Below are positions 37,728 to 47,100 of a stretch of DNA of 64,000 nucleotides, piece after piece (positions within the stretch are counted from its first letter, which is position 1; every line of letters begins with the position of its first letter). Position numbers and translations under genes: made by a program. The notes under the pieces were generated by a model. That model saw only the letters and a program-made list of their open reading frames with translations. It did not search any database and was not told the origin of the DNA. Source of the stretch: Dyadobacter sp. CY347 (GTDB lineage: Bacteria; Bacteroidota; Bacteroidia; Cytophagales; Spirosomataceae); contig NZ_JAKFFT010000007.1 in the NCBI RefSeq assembly GCF_021502655.1, positions 496,001 to 560,000 on the forward strand, written 5' to 3'.

Positions 37728-38270
37728 GTGGCCTACCCTGACGAGAATATCCTGAAAAAAGTAACGCAAGGCGACGAACAGGCTTTTGCTGAACTTTACA
37801 ATTATTATAAAGCTCCTGCTTTGCGGTTTACCACGTCTTTGTTGAAAGATGAAGAAGAGGCGGAAAACATGGTTCAGGATGTTTTTATTAAAATCTGGGT
37901 GAAAAGAGAGCATATTAAGCCCGAGTATAATTTCAATTCCTACCTGTTCACCTGCCTGCGGAATATGGCGTTCGACCATTTCAAGAAAGTTGAAAAGAGC
38001 GAGCTGCTTCGGAAAAATTACATGGAAGCCATCAGAATGGCCGATGAAGATGAAAAGGAGGAAGGCGAAAGAAGGATCAGCCTGGTGGTAGCAGCTGTGG
38101 ATTCGCTGTCTGTAAAAAGAAAGCAGATTTTAAAGCTGAACATTGAAGAAGGAAAATCCTATCAGGAGATTGCGGAATTTTTGAGGATCTCTAAAAATAC
38201 AGTGAAAAACCAATTGGTTAAGGCGAAGCAGATCCTGAGGGAAAAGGTGGACTTTGCAACAGCGTTTTGA
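37728..38270 (+). CDS. ECF-type RNA polymerase sigma factor
   Basis: 180 residues. Region 2 covers about 25-90 (FAELYNYYKAPALRFTTSLL, AENMVQDVFIKIW, LFTCLRNMAFDHFKK) and region 4 about 120-175 (KRKQILKLNIEEGKSYQEIA, ISKNTVKNQLVKAK). The start is GTG at 37728: an in-frame TAA lies only 15 bp upstream of it and there is no ATG before residue 49. It is a sigma-70 family ECF of the Bacteroidota type, but no anti-sigma or TonB receptor gene follows; a terminator does, 21 bp after the stop. Confidence 0.92.
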   Translation: MAYPDENILKKVTQGDEQAFAELYNYYKAPALRFTTSLLKDEEEAENMVQDVFIKIWVKREHIKPEYNFNSYLFTCLRNMAFDHFKKVEKSELLRKNYMEAIRMADEDEKEEGERRISLVVAAVDSLSVKRKQILKLNIEEGKSYQEIAEFLRISKNTVKNQLVKAKQILREKVDFATAF

Positions 38271-38291
38271 AGTTTTCTAATCCGTCATCAT

Positions 38292-38324
38292 AAAAAAGCA
38301 GAAGCAATTACGCTTCTGCTTTTT
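38292..38324. terminator. Bidirectional terminator between sigma factor and lipoprotein genes
   Basis: Stem AGCAGAAGC / GCTTCTGCT (9 bp, 6-base loop), preceded by A5 and followed by T4, so it works on both strands. It abuts the stop codon of the minus-strand lipoprotein gene at 38325. Confidence 0.9.
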
Positions 38325-38957
38325 CTATTTTAAATCGCCTAGTTTGGCGAGATCCAGATCTTTTAATGCCCCTTTGAGTTGATCCATCGTGACTTGGTTG
38401 CCTTGCACATTCACGACGAAGCGGTCGGCTACGAGCACATTGAGCTCGCCGGATTTACTTTCATTGTCGTATTTTTCAAAAGCTTTGTGACCGTCAATCG
38501 TTGCCGTTTTTTCGTAGCCGGTGGTTGTTTCCTTATCAATTTCAGCCATCGACCAGCCTGCCAGCGCCATGGTTGAAACACCGGCAATGCCTCCTGTATC
38601 TACAATTTCAATGTCCAGACTTTCGTCCCCATCACCTTTGTATTTGGCCTGGGCCGTAGAAACGGTGAAACCCATCGCACCTGATTTTTCACCCGTAGCT
38701 TCCGTGCGCGACATGCCAGCAATTTTTTCTGGCATTAATTCTTTCAGTTTCCGGAAATCGATCGGGTCAACGGCTTCGCGGCTTCCCATTTCTTTTGCCT
38801 TGTCGGCAAATGCCTGCAATGCATCAACAGCGGATTTATCAGCCTCCTGCTCAGTGCCTTCCTGCTCGGTCCCTTCCTTCTCTTCCTGCTTCCCTCCACA
38901 GCTGCTTAAAAGCATTGCAGACGCAAGCACCAACGACAGCATAAATGATGTTTTCAT
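38325..38957 (-). CDS. Hypothetical lipoprotein
   Basis: 210 residues with lipobox LLSSC (Cys20). The mature protein begins with a Glu-rich linker containing a doubled EGTEQ, then a soluble domain (FRKLKELMPEKIAGMSRTEA, GFTVSTAQAKYKGDGDESLD, DKETTTGYEKTATIDGHKAF). The layout suggests a surface-lipid-anchored single domain seen in related Bacteroidota; no function recognised. It is 29 bp downstream of lgt, the enzyme that lipidates such proteins. Confidence 0.8.
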   Translation of the reverse strand: MKTSFMLSLVLASAMLLSSCGGKQEEKEGTEQEGTEQEADKSAVDALQAFADKAKEMGSREAVDPIDFRKLKELMPEKIAGMSRTEATGEKSGAMGFTVSTAQAKYKGDGDESLDIEIVDTGGIAGVSTMALAGWSMAEIDKETTTGYEKTATIDGHKAFEKYDNESKSGELNVLVADRFVVNVQGNQVTMDQLKGALKDLDLAKLGDLK

Positions 38958-38986
38958 CTCGACGGGTTTATAGATTCAATATTAAG

Positions 38987-39817
38987 TTATCCGGCCAGTT
39001 GATGCGTGGATTTTCTGGACTGGTAAATAAAATATAAACCAAGTAACACGGCTGGTATACTCAGGATCTGACCCATATTCAATACATAATTGGCTTCGAA
39101 TGCTTCCTGGTTTTCTTTCAGGAACTCATACATGAAACGCAAAGTGAAGACCCAGACGAAGAAAATACCAACCATTAAACCACGGGGCGTGGCCGCCTTA
39201 TATTTGTTCCAAATCCGCAACAGGATGAAGAAGAGTATAAAACACGAAATAGACTCATAAAGCTGGGCCGCATGACGGGGAATCTGGCGGAATTCTGTGT
39301 TTTGAACAAAAACAAAGCTCCATGGCAGATCCGTAGGCTTACCTACAATTTCAGAGTTCATTAAATTACCAAAACGGATAAATGCACCAGCCAATGCAAT
39401 CACGATGACCATTCTGTCGGCAACCCAAAGGAACGTTTGTCCTGTTCCTCTTCGGGAACGTGAATAAAGCAAAAGTCCGGTAATGATCCCGATAATGGCT
39501 CCATGACTTGCCAGACCAGCATAGGGCGGCAGGATTACTTCAAGGGGATTTTTAAACAGGACTTCGGGCTCATAAAATAAAAAGTGCCCGAGACGCGCTC
39601 CTATCACCGTGGACAGCACCATATATAATGTGAGTGAGTCGATGTCTTCCAGTGGTTTTCCTTCTTTTTTGAAAACATGGATCATTACTTGTTGTCCAAC
39701 CAGGAAACCGGCGGCGAAGAGGAGGCCATACCAGCGGACAGGGAACGGTCCAAAATCACCAATTTGCGGAATAGTGAAAATTTCAGGACTGACATTCCAT
39801 ATTATATACGAAATCAT
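38987..39817 (-). CDS. lgt: Prolipoprotein diacylglyceryl transferase
   Basis: 276 residues, seven hydrophobic segments. Family motifs: [54 protein letters not shown] and, near the end, [11 protein letters not shown]. The enzyme moves diacylglycerol from phosphatidylglycerol to the lipobox cysteine at the inner membrane. A TATATTTG box on the minus strand (39838-39845) lies 20 bp before the ATG and may be its -7 element, though no good -33 was found. Confidence 0.96.
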   Translation of the reverse strand: MISYIIWNVSPEIFTIPQIGDFGPFPVRWYGLLFAAGFLVGQQVMIHVFKKEGKPLEDIDSLTLYMVLSTVIGARLGHFLFYEPEVLFKNPLEVILPPYAGLASHGAIIGIITGLLLYSRSRRGTGQTFLWVADRMVIVIALAGAFIRFGNLMNSEIVGKPTDLPWSFVFVQNTEFRQIPRHAAQLYESISCFILFFILLRIWNKYKAATPRGLMVGIFFVWVFTLRFMYEFLKENQEAFEANYVLNMGQILSIPAVLLGLYFIYQSRKSTHQLAG

Positions 39818-39867
39818 GCTTTTATGATGTTAATTGCCAAATATACTACTTTGACACAAGAAGCGAA

Positions 39868-40077
39868 ATGAAATTTTTACTCATCGGGCTGGTTCGGATT
39901 TACCAGGGCGTGCTGTCTCCTTACCTGCCAAATTCTTGTCGTTATACGCCTACCTGTTCACAGTATATGATCGAGGCAATCAGTAAGCATGGGGTTATAA
40001 AAGGCACCTGGCTCGGCCTGAAACGGTTTTCAAGATGTCATCCGTGGGGCGGTCATGGGCATGATCCGGTCCCTTAA
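39868..40077 (+). CDS. yidD: Membrane protein insertion efficiency factor YidD
   Basis: 69 residues with the full YidD signature: an N-terminal hydrophobic helix ([18 protein letters not shown]), [16 protein letters not shown] and [20 protein letters not shown]. It helps YidC-dependent membrane protein insertion. Unusually it is not next to rnpA or yidC; it stands between divergent lgt and the convergent MoxR gene. Its TAA overlaps the MoxR stop on the other strand by the sequence TTAA. Confidence 0.95.
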   Translation: MKFLLIGLVRIYQGVLSPYLPNSCRYTPTCSQYMIEAISKHGVIKGTWLGLKRFSRCHPWGGHGHDPVP

Positions 40078-41027
40078 CCGATCGCGACTTTCCGAAGAAT
40101 GGAATCAATGATCGCCATTGTTCTTACGCCGTCTGCTTCTGCTTCGTAGTTGAGTAAAATCCGGTGGTTCATAATGTCCGGCGCGAGTTCCTTAATGTCT
40201 TCCGGCAGCACATAATCGCGCCCTTCGAGATACGCAAGCGCTTTTGCGGCCCGGTTCAGGTAAATGGTTGCACGCGGAGAAACGCCAAACTGAATGTATC
40301 GAGCCTCATCACGGAGCCCGTAATCCAGCGGGCGGCGTGTCGCGAAGACCAGCTCGATAATGTACTTTTCAAGCGTTTCCGAAATATTAACTTTATTGAC
40401 ATTGTTGCGGATCGCGAAAATATCTTCTTTGTTCAGGATCGGTTTGATCTGGTAATCATAGTTAATGTCCGACATGCGGCGCATGACTTCCAGTTCTTTG
40501 TCTTTTTCAAGATAATCGACGTAGACTTTCATCATAAAGCGGTCGATCTGCGCTTCGGGAAGCGGATATGTTCCTTCCTGCTCCACCGGGTTCTGCGTTG
40601 CCAGCACCACAAATGGCCTGTCGAGCAAGTAAGTTTCATCCCCAATCGTCACCTGTTTTTCCTGCATCGCTTCCAGCAAAGCCGACTGCACCTTGGCCGG
40701 GGAGCGGTTCACCTCATCGGCAAGGATGATATTTGAGAAAATAGGTCCCTTTTTAACTTCATAATCACCGATTTTCGGCTTATAGATCATTGTTCCGATC
40801 AAATCGGCAGGCAGCAGGTCGGGTGTAAACTGGATTCTTTTAAATTCAAGGTGCAGCACTTTTGCCATGACATTGATCGTCAGTGTTTTGGCTAAGCCAG
40901 GAACACCTTCGAGCAGGATATGGCCTCCTGTAAAAAGGCCTATGAGCAGTCTGTTGAGCAGTTTATCCTGCCCCACAACCACCTTGCCCATCTCATTCAG
41001 CACATCCTTTATTTTCTCTATATACAT
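40074..41027 (-). CDS. MoxR family AAA+ ATPase
   Basis: 317 residues. Walker A GVPGLAKT at 41-48, Walker [11 protein letters not shown] from about residue 101, sensor region [20 protein letters not shown], and the C-terminal lid domain [20 protein letters not shown]. MoxR ATPases remodel protein complexes, often with VWA or DUF58 partners; none is encoded next to it here. It lies 54 bp downstream of prmC on the same strand. Its stop codon overlaps that of yidD in TTAA. Confidence 0.95.
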   Translation of the reverse strand: MYIEKIKDVLNEMGKVVVGQDKLLNRLLIGLFTGGHILLEGVPGLAKTLTINVMAKVLHLEFKRIQFTPDLLPADLIGTMIYKPKIGDYEVKKGPIFSNIILADEVNRSPAKVQSALLEAMQEKQVTIGDETYLLDRPFVVLATQNPVEQEGTYPLPEAQIDRFMMKVYVDYLEKDKELEVMRRMSDINYDYQIKPILNKEDIFAIRNNVNKVNISETLEKYIIELVFATRRPLDYGLRDEARYIQFGVSPRATIYLNRAAKALAYLEGRDYVLPEDIKELAPDIMNHRILLNYEAEADGVRTMAIIDSILRKVAIG

Positions 41028-41081
41028 TGAAGATTGGTCTTATGTTTTGGCGGTTTTCTTGGACCTGGGGAAAGTCGGATG

Positions 41082-41942
41082 TTACTTCCAGATTGCCCTT
41101 ACGAAGCGATCCTTTCCATGAATATCCCTTAGGATCTCGACGTTCTTATAATTTCTTTCCTCAAAAACCTGCTTCGTTCCGGTTCCGAAATGCTCGTTGA
41201 TTTCTACGTAGCACTTTCCTTCGGGTTTTAAATGGTGTATGCCAAAATCTGCGATGGCTTTGTAGAATAGCAACGGGTCGCTGTCTTCTACGAATAATGC
41301 TTCGTGCGGTTCAAAACGTAGGACATTCGGACGCATATGCTCTTGTTCTGAGTAAGTTACATAGGGCGGGTTACTCACGAGGCAGTCAAACTGGATAATG
41401 TTACCGGGGAGCGGGAAAGTTACATTCAGCATGTCCTGTTTGGCAAATGTTACGTCCGCGATAAGCTGACGCGCATTTTCACGGGCAACTTCGAGCGCTT
41501 CGTCCGAAACATCCCAGGCGTGCACGGAAACATGAGGCAGGAAGCGTGCGAGCACAATGGCGATACAGCCGCTGCCCGTTCCAATGTCCAGAATGGAAAT
41601 GTTTTTGTCCGGTTCGGCATAATCGCGGGTGACCATTCTTACCAGCTCTTCCGTTTCTGGTCGCGGGATCAGAACAGACGATGAAACGCGGAATTCCAGG
41701 CCGCAGAATTCGGTCGAGCCGATGATATGCTGAACGGGTTCGTTGTCATTCAACCGCCTGATAATCGTGTCCCAATCCGGCTGTGCCGTGTTTTCGGGAA
41801 CCGGTCTGTCCACAAGTACATCGATATTGCGAAGCCGCATATAATGTTCAAGCAACATAAAAGCGATTGCCTGCGCCTCTTTTTCGGGATAAACTGTAAT
41901 GCCTTTTAATATATATTGATATAACTGACGTGCCGAAGTCAT
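41082..41942 (-). CDS. prmC: Release factor glutamine methyltransferase
   Basis: 286 residues from the ATG at 41940-41942; the 18-residue upstream extension overlaps the divergent ribD promoter region and is not conserved in style. Motifs: IPRPETEEL (92-100), SAM-binding DIGTGSGC (119-126) and catalytic NPPY (191-194). It methylates the GGQ glutamine of RF1 and RF2. Followed after 54 bp by the MoxR gene. Confidence 0.95.
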   Translation of the reverse strand: MTSARQLYQYILKGITVYPEKEAQAIAFMLLEHYMRLRNIDVLVDRPVPENTAQPDWDTIIRRLNDNEPVQHIIGSTEFCGLEFRVSSSVLIPRPETEELVRMVTRDYAEPDKNISILDIGTGSGCIAIVLARFLPHVSVHAWDVSDEALEVARENARQLIADVTFAKQDMLNVTFPLPGNIIQFDCLVSNPPYVTYSEQEHMRPNVLRFEPHEALFVEDSDPLLFYKAIADFGIHHLKPEGKCYVEINEHFGTGTKQVFEERNYKNVEILRDIHGKDRFVRAIWK

Positions 41943-42001
41943 TTTCTGGTGTTTTTTATTCCAATGTCGGAAAGTTAGCAAATAATAGGAACTCACGAAA
42001 G

Positions 42002-42030
42002 TTGAGTTTAAAAGGAGGTTTGTATTTTTG
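42002..42030 (+). promoter_or_regulatory. Consensus promoter directly before ribD
   Basis: TTG (42002-42004), 18-bp spacer, TATTTTTG (42023-42030): an exact match to the Bacteroidota TTG-N17-23-TAnnTTTG form, with the same spacing as the TonB operon promoter. The -7 box ends only 4 bp before the ribD ATG at 42035, which would leave the transcript nearly leaderless. An AAAAGGAGG stretch lies inside the spacer and would not be transcribed. Confidence 0.55.
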
Positions 42031-42034
42031 CCGA

Positions 42035-43102
42035 ATGGACGCAGATATTCAATGGATGAGACGGGCTTTGCAGCTTGCCGGCAACGGTCGGGGAAATGTG
42101 AGTCCGAACCCGATGGTGGGGTGTGTGATAGTTCATGAAGGTAACATTGTCGGCGAAGGCTGGCACCGGCAGTACGGCGATCCGCATGCAGAAGTTTGGG
42201 CTGTTAATGATGCTGAATTGAAGGGAAATGCACATTTGCTTCCCGAATCTACTGCATATGTAACGTTAGAACCTTGCTCGCACACGGGCAAAACGCCTCC
42301 CTGCGCGAATCTGATCATTCGGAAGAAAGTTAAAAAAGTGATCATTTGTAATCATGATCCAAACCCATTGGTGTCGGGAAGAGGCATTTCGCGCATGCAG
42401 GACGCCGGGATTGAGGTTGAGATCGGCTTGCTTGCTCCGGAAGGTTTAGCCCTTAATAAGCGGTTTTCTACTGCTATGGAGCAAAAAAGGCCGTATGTGA
42501 TCCTCAAATGGGCCGAAACAGCGGATGGATTTCTTGGGCCGGAAACAGGTGGCGCCATGCGGATCAGTGGAATGCTTTCCAACATGCGGGTGCATCAATG
42601 GCGGACTGAGGAAGACGCCATTCTGGTTGGTTATAAAACTGCATTAATGGATAATCCAAGGCTGAATGTCCGAAACTGGGAAGGCCGCGATCCCGTGCGG
42701 GTAGTTCTGGACAGACATTTACAACTTCCGCAGACATTGAATGTGTTCAGCAAAATGCAGCCGACAATTATTGTTAATTATTTGCAGGATAGCAGCTTGC
42801 CGGATTCGCCTGAGCGTTATTCGTCCGGTTTGGATGTTAGTTATTTAAAAGTAAACCCAGGCGCAGACGAAATCGGGCAAATGCTCACAAGCCTGTTAGC
42901 CCGAAAAATCCAGTCCGTATTTGTGGAAGGCGGCGCAGCGGTGATCAATGCGTTTTTGCAAACCGGGTTTTGGGACGAAATCCGCCGCTGCCAGGGCCCG
43001 GCAGTCATTGGTAGTGGCGTAAAAGCGCCCATTGCAACGGGTATTTTGAAGTCTTCTGAAAAAGTCGGGAAAGATCTCTGGACTTACTATTCCCGCGTTT
43101 AA
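42035..43102 (+). CDS. ribD: Riboflavin biosynthesis deaminase/reductase
   Basis: 355 residues. Start chosen at 42035 because MDADIQWMRRAL is the usual RibD opening; the longer frame from 41930 overlaps prmC. Deaminase domain 1-145: NVSPNPMVGCVIV, zinc ligands His51 (HAEVWAV), Cys81 and Cys90 (LEPCSHTGKTPPC). Reductase domain about 150-355: RPYVILKWAETADGFL, SNMRVHQWRTEEDAILVGYK, VFVEGGAAVINAFL. It carries out steps 2 and 3 from GTP in riboflavin synthesis. Its stop overlaps the aroE stop in TTAA. Confidence 0.96.
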   Translation: MDADIQWMRRALQLAGNGRGNVSPNPMVGCVIVHEGNIVGEGWHRQYGDPHAEVWAVNDAELKGNAHLLPESTAYVTLEPCSHTGKTPPCANLIIRKKVKKVIICNHDPNPLVSGRGISRMQDAGIEVEIGLLAPEGLALNKRFSTAMEQKRPYVILKWAETADGFLGPETGGAMRISGMLSNMRVHQWRTEEDAILVGYKTALMDNPRLNVRNWEGRDPVRVVLDRHLQLPQTLNVFSKMQPTIIVNYLQDSSLPDSPERYSSGLDVSYLKVNPGADEIGQMLTSLLARKIQSVFVEGGAAVINAFLQTGFWDEIRRCQGPAVIGSGVKAPIATGILKSSEKVGKDLWTYYSRV

Positions 43103-43872
43103 ACGCTCCACAAATTCTCTTCCTGCGTCCAGATCTCCCAGGCTTTTTCTGCTTGTAATTCAAGCATTTTTAAGCCATTCTGGACAGCTGCTCCCTTTTC
43201 AACGCCTTTTTTCAGGAACATTGTTTCGGCAGGATTATATACCAGATCGTACAGATAATGCTTTTTGGTAACAAACTGATACGGAATGTTCGGGCACTCT
43301 TCAATTTTTGGATACATGCCCAGCGGCGTTGTATTAATAATAAGTAAAAATGTATTCATGACTTCCTCGGTCAATTCTTCATACATTATGGAGTCATCGC
43401 TTTTTTGGCGCGAAACCAGCTTGTAATCCATATGCATATCCTGCAAAGCAACCTGAACAGCTTTCGCCGCGCCGCCATTTCCCAAAACCAATGCGCTGAA
43501 ATTGCTGCATTTTTCGCCGCGCTTATCCATCCATTCTTCTAAGGATTGACGGAAGCCGTAATAGTCTGTATTGAAGCCTTTTGTGCTGCCGTCAGCATAT
43601 ATTTTAATGGTGTTGACCGCCCCAATGCGCTCCGCAGAAGCATCGTCCAGATCATCCAGATACGAGATCACTTCTGTTTTATAAGGAATAGTAACATTCA
43701 AACCTTTCAGATCCGTCTTCTTCTTCAACAATGCCGGCAGTCCTTCCAGTGAGTTCATTTCAAACAGTTCGTAGCTGCTTTCCCTGATTTTCTCGCGGAG
43801 AAACTTGTCGGTGAAATACCGCTTGGAAAAAGAATGTGTCAGGGGAAATCCGATGAGGCCGTATAGGTTCAT
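43099..43872 (-). CDS. aroE: Shikimate dehydrogenase
   Basis: 257 residues from the ATG at 43870-43872; the longer frame to 43992 adds non-family sequence. Motifs: GLIGFPLTHSFSK at the start, NVTIPYK with catalytic Lys65, GAVNTIKIYADG, the NADP-binding VLGNGGAAKAVQVAL, and INTTPLGMYP. It reduces 3-dehydroshikimate in the chorismate pathway. Its stop overlaps the ribD stop. The gap 43873-44155 (283 bp) holds a TATTTTTG box on the minus strand (43899-43906) and two AACTAGTT palindromes (44048-44055 and 44072-44079). Confidence 0.95.
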   Translation of the reverse strand: MNLYGLIGFPLTHSFSKRYFTDKFLREKIRESSYELFEMNSLEGLPALLKKKTDLKGLNVTIPYKTEVISYLDDLDDASAERIGAVNTIKIYADGSTKGFNTDYYGFRQSLEEWMDKRGEKCSNFSALVLGNGGAAKAVQVALQDMHMDYKLVSRQKSDDSIMYEELTEEVMNTFLLIINTTPLGMYPKIEECPNIPYQFVTKKHYLYDLVYNPAETMFLKKGVEKGAAVQNGLKMLELQAEKAWEIWTQEENLWSV

Positions 43873-44155
43873 ATTGTCTGTGCGCGTCGGTAGCAACGCA
43901 AAAATAACGTGGGAAATAAACTGCGAAGTTAACCCGGTGGGCAGGCAATTACAAAAATTAATGTGACCGATGAAACAAGACCTCACTGTCAAGGCAAAAT
44001 CAACCCCTCAAATTCCCTGGTTTGAAGGAGTTAGGGGACTAAATATCAACTAGTTGCCTCATGTCATTGGTAACTAGTTAAACATTGATAGAATTAATTT
44101 GTAAATCGTACAAAATTACACTAGAATTACCTGTCGTACTTATTATCAAAATGTT

Positions 44156-47100
44156 ATGGAATGGAAGAAACTTTACCACACACTATCGTTTTTAGTACTA
44201 ACCTCCCTCTCAGTTACCGCACAAAACGGCAAGGACTTTAAAGTCCTTTTAAAAAGCGGGTCATTTACACCCGAAAAAAATATCAGCGCCAGCAAGCAGG
44301 GTGCCAATCTCAGAACTGCGGCCGAAGGCTCACGGAGTTTCGTTGTGATCCAGTTTGCATCGATCCCGAGCGCTGCGGAGCGGAACCAGTTGAAACAGGA
44401 GGGCATTGAGTTGCTGGATTATATACCAAACAATGCCTATACGGCAACCATTGCCGGTAATTCGGATAAAAGTTCGCTTGCCCGAATACACGGAAGGGCC
44501 ATTTTTGAATTGACCCCTGAACAAAAAATGCAGCCGGGACTTGCCAAAGGGCAGCTTCCGGTTCATGCAGTGAAATTGCCGGGCACGGTGGATGTCTGGA
44601 TCAATTTTCCCCGGTCTTTTACTTACAAAGAGATCAGCAGCCAGTTGAAGGCGAAGAATTTTGAGATTATTTCGGATCAATATAAAGATTATCAGGTTGT
44701 TGCATTACGAATTCCGGATAACCGCATCAAGGAGCTGGCAGGGCAGCCATTTGTTCAGTATGTCCAAGCTGCTCCTTCCGAGGACAAAGCATTTAATAAC
44801 CGGAGCCTTGTAAACGGGCGCGCCGGCCTGCTGCATTCTACCTTACCCAATGGTCGTAAGCTGACAGGCAAGGGCGTTGTTGTGGGTCATGGTGATGATG
44901 CTAATCCGCTGCTGCACATTGATTTCAATAATCGCATCATCAACCGGGCGGCGATTGAAGCCGGGCAGCATGGCATGCATACCATGGGAACATTGGCTGG
45001 GGCGGGCATTATGAACGAGCTTTATGCGGGTTATGCGCCCAAAGCCACCGTCGTTTCGCAAAGTTTTTCCAATATTATTGTCTATTCACCCGAGTATGTG
45101 AATGATTTCGGAATGGTTGTGACCAATAATTCCTATGGTGGTGAAATAAACAATTGCGACACTTACGGCATCTACGATCTGTATTCCCGCATCCTGGACG
45201 AGCAGGCATTCCTATTACCCAATCTTGAACACGTTTTTTCGGCCGGTAACAGTGGTGGAGGCACTTGTTCTCCTTATCCCACGGGTTTCGGCAATGTGAT
45301 CAGTGGTTATCAGACTGCCAAAAATGTGATCAGCGTCGGAAATACGACTGATGCGGGTCTGGTCGCCAGCAATTCCAGTGTCGGGCCGGTGCGTGATGGA
45401 CGTATTAAGCCAGAGATCGTGGCATTGGGCTCGTCGGTGCGGTCGACGATTCCTACGAACCTTTATACCAATGGCAGCGGAACGAGTATGTCCAGCCCGG
45501 CGGTTGCGGGCGGTTTGGCATTACTATACGAGCGCTTTCGCCAAGTGAACGGCGGTGCAAATCCTCAAAATGCATTGATGAAAGCGCTGATCTGCAATGG
45601 AGCAACGGATAAAGGAAATGAAGGCCCCGATTACAAATATGGCTTCGGCTGGATGGATCTCTCGCGTTCGCTGAAAATGCTGGAAGACAAAAATTATGTG
45701 AGCGGTGCTGTCGGGCATGAGCAAACTTCCACGCATAACATTCAGGTTCCGGCAGGAACGGCACAGCTGAAAGTAATGCTTTATTATAATGATCCGGCAG
45801 CAGCGGTGCTTTCTACGCAAAACCTCGTCAATGACCTGGATCTGAAAGTAATTAACCCGTCCAACAATCCAACGCTCCCCAGGCTGCTCGATCCTACGCC
45901 TTCGAAAGTGAATGTTACGGCAGCAACCGGCGCCGACCACGTCAACAATGTGGAACAGGTTACGATCAATAATCCGTCTGCGGGTACCTACACTATATCG
46001 GTCACTGGCTACGCAGTGCCGCAAAACCCTACGCAGGAATATTTTGTGGTTTATGATTTCGTGCCTGCTGCCACTGCCATTACTTACCCGCTTGGCAATG
46101 AGCGATTGAAAGACGGGGACGGCATGATCATCAGCTGGAATGCCCCGGCGGATGCGCAAAGCACTTATACCGTGCAATATTCGACGAATAATGGAAGTTC
46201 ATGGGCGAACATTGCCGTAAACCTGACTACTGCCGTGCGGCAGACAACCTGGACCATTCCGGCTGGAATAACGACGGACCAGGCCAAAATCAAGATTGTT
46301 CACAGAAAGAATAACAGCATTATCGGCGAGAGCAGCAGCGAAGCTTTTACCATTGTCGGGATCCCGGCTTTGACTTTGTCAAGCCTGCAATGTGAGGGTT
46401 ACATTTCCCTCGACTGGACGGTGGTCCTGGGCGCTACGGATTATGAAGTAATGATTTTGAAAGGAGATGAAATGGTGCCTGTGGGCACAACCACGCAAAA
46501 TAAGTATGTGCTGAGCGGAATGTTGAAAGATTCCACTTATTCCATGTCTGTCCGTGCGCGTATCAACGGTCATCCGGGCAGAAGGGGCCTTGCCATTTCG
46601 AGAAGGCCCGACAGCGGGACTTGTTCCGGTACGATTTCCGATCATGATCTGAAAATAGAATCCATCCTGACGCCGGTTGGCTCGGGGAGGAAAAATACAT
46701 CTTCGGAGCTGAGTAACGCGATTTTTGTAAAAATCAGGATTAAAAACTTGGACGATGTCGATTTCAACGGCCCTGTGGATGTGGGATACATGCTGGATGG
46801 ACAAGCAATTCCGGCGCAAACGATCTCTCCTTTTATTGAGAAAGGACAAACCTATGATCATACATTCAGCATCGGCGCTGATATGAGCCAGGTGCGTGAT
46901 TATAATTTGCAGGTTTTTATCCACAGCGAGTCCGATATGGTTTCGGCCAATGATACGCTTACCAAAGATTTCAGGCAGCTGCCAAATGATCAGATCGCTT
47001 TGCCTTTTCTGGATGACATTGAAAACCTGCCTGTCCAGACCTGGGTGAAAAATCAGACCGGACTTACGGGTGATGGAAGATATGATTTCAGTTCGTCAAC

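Noticed and set aside
45524..46177. 217-residue minus-strand frame inside the subtilase gene
   Set aside because: Antisense shadow with Arg/His-rich composition and no recognisable motif.
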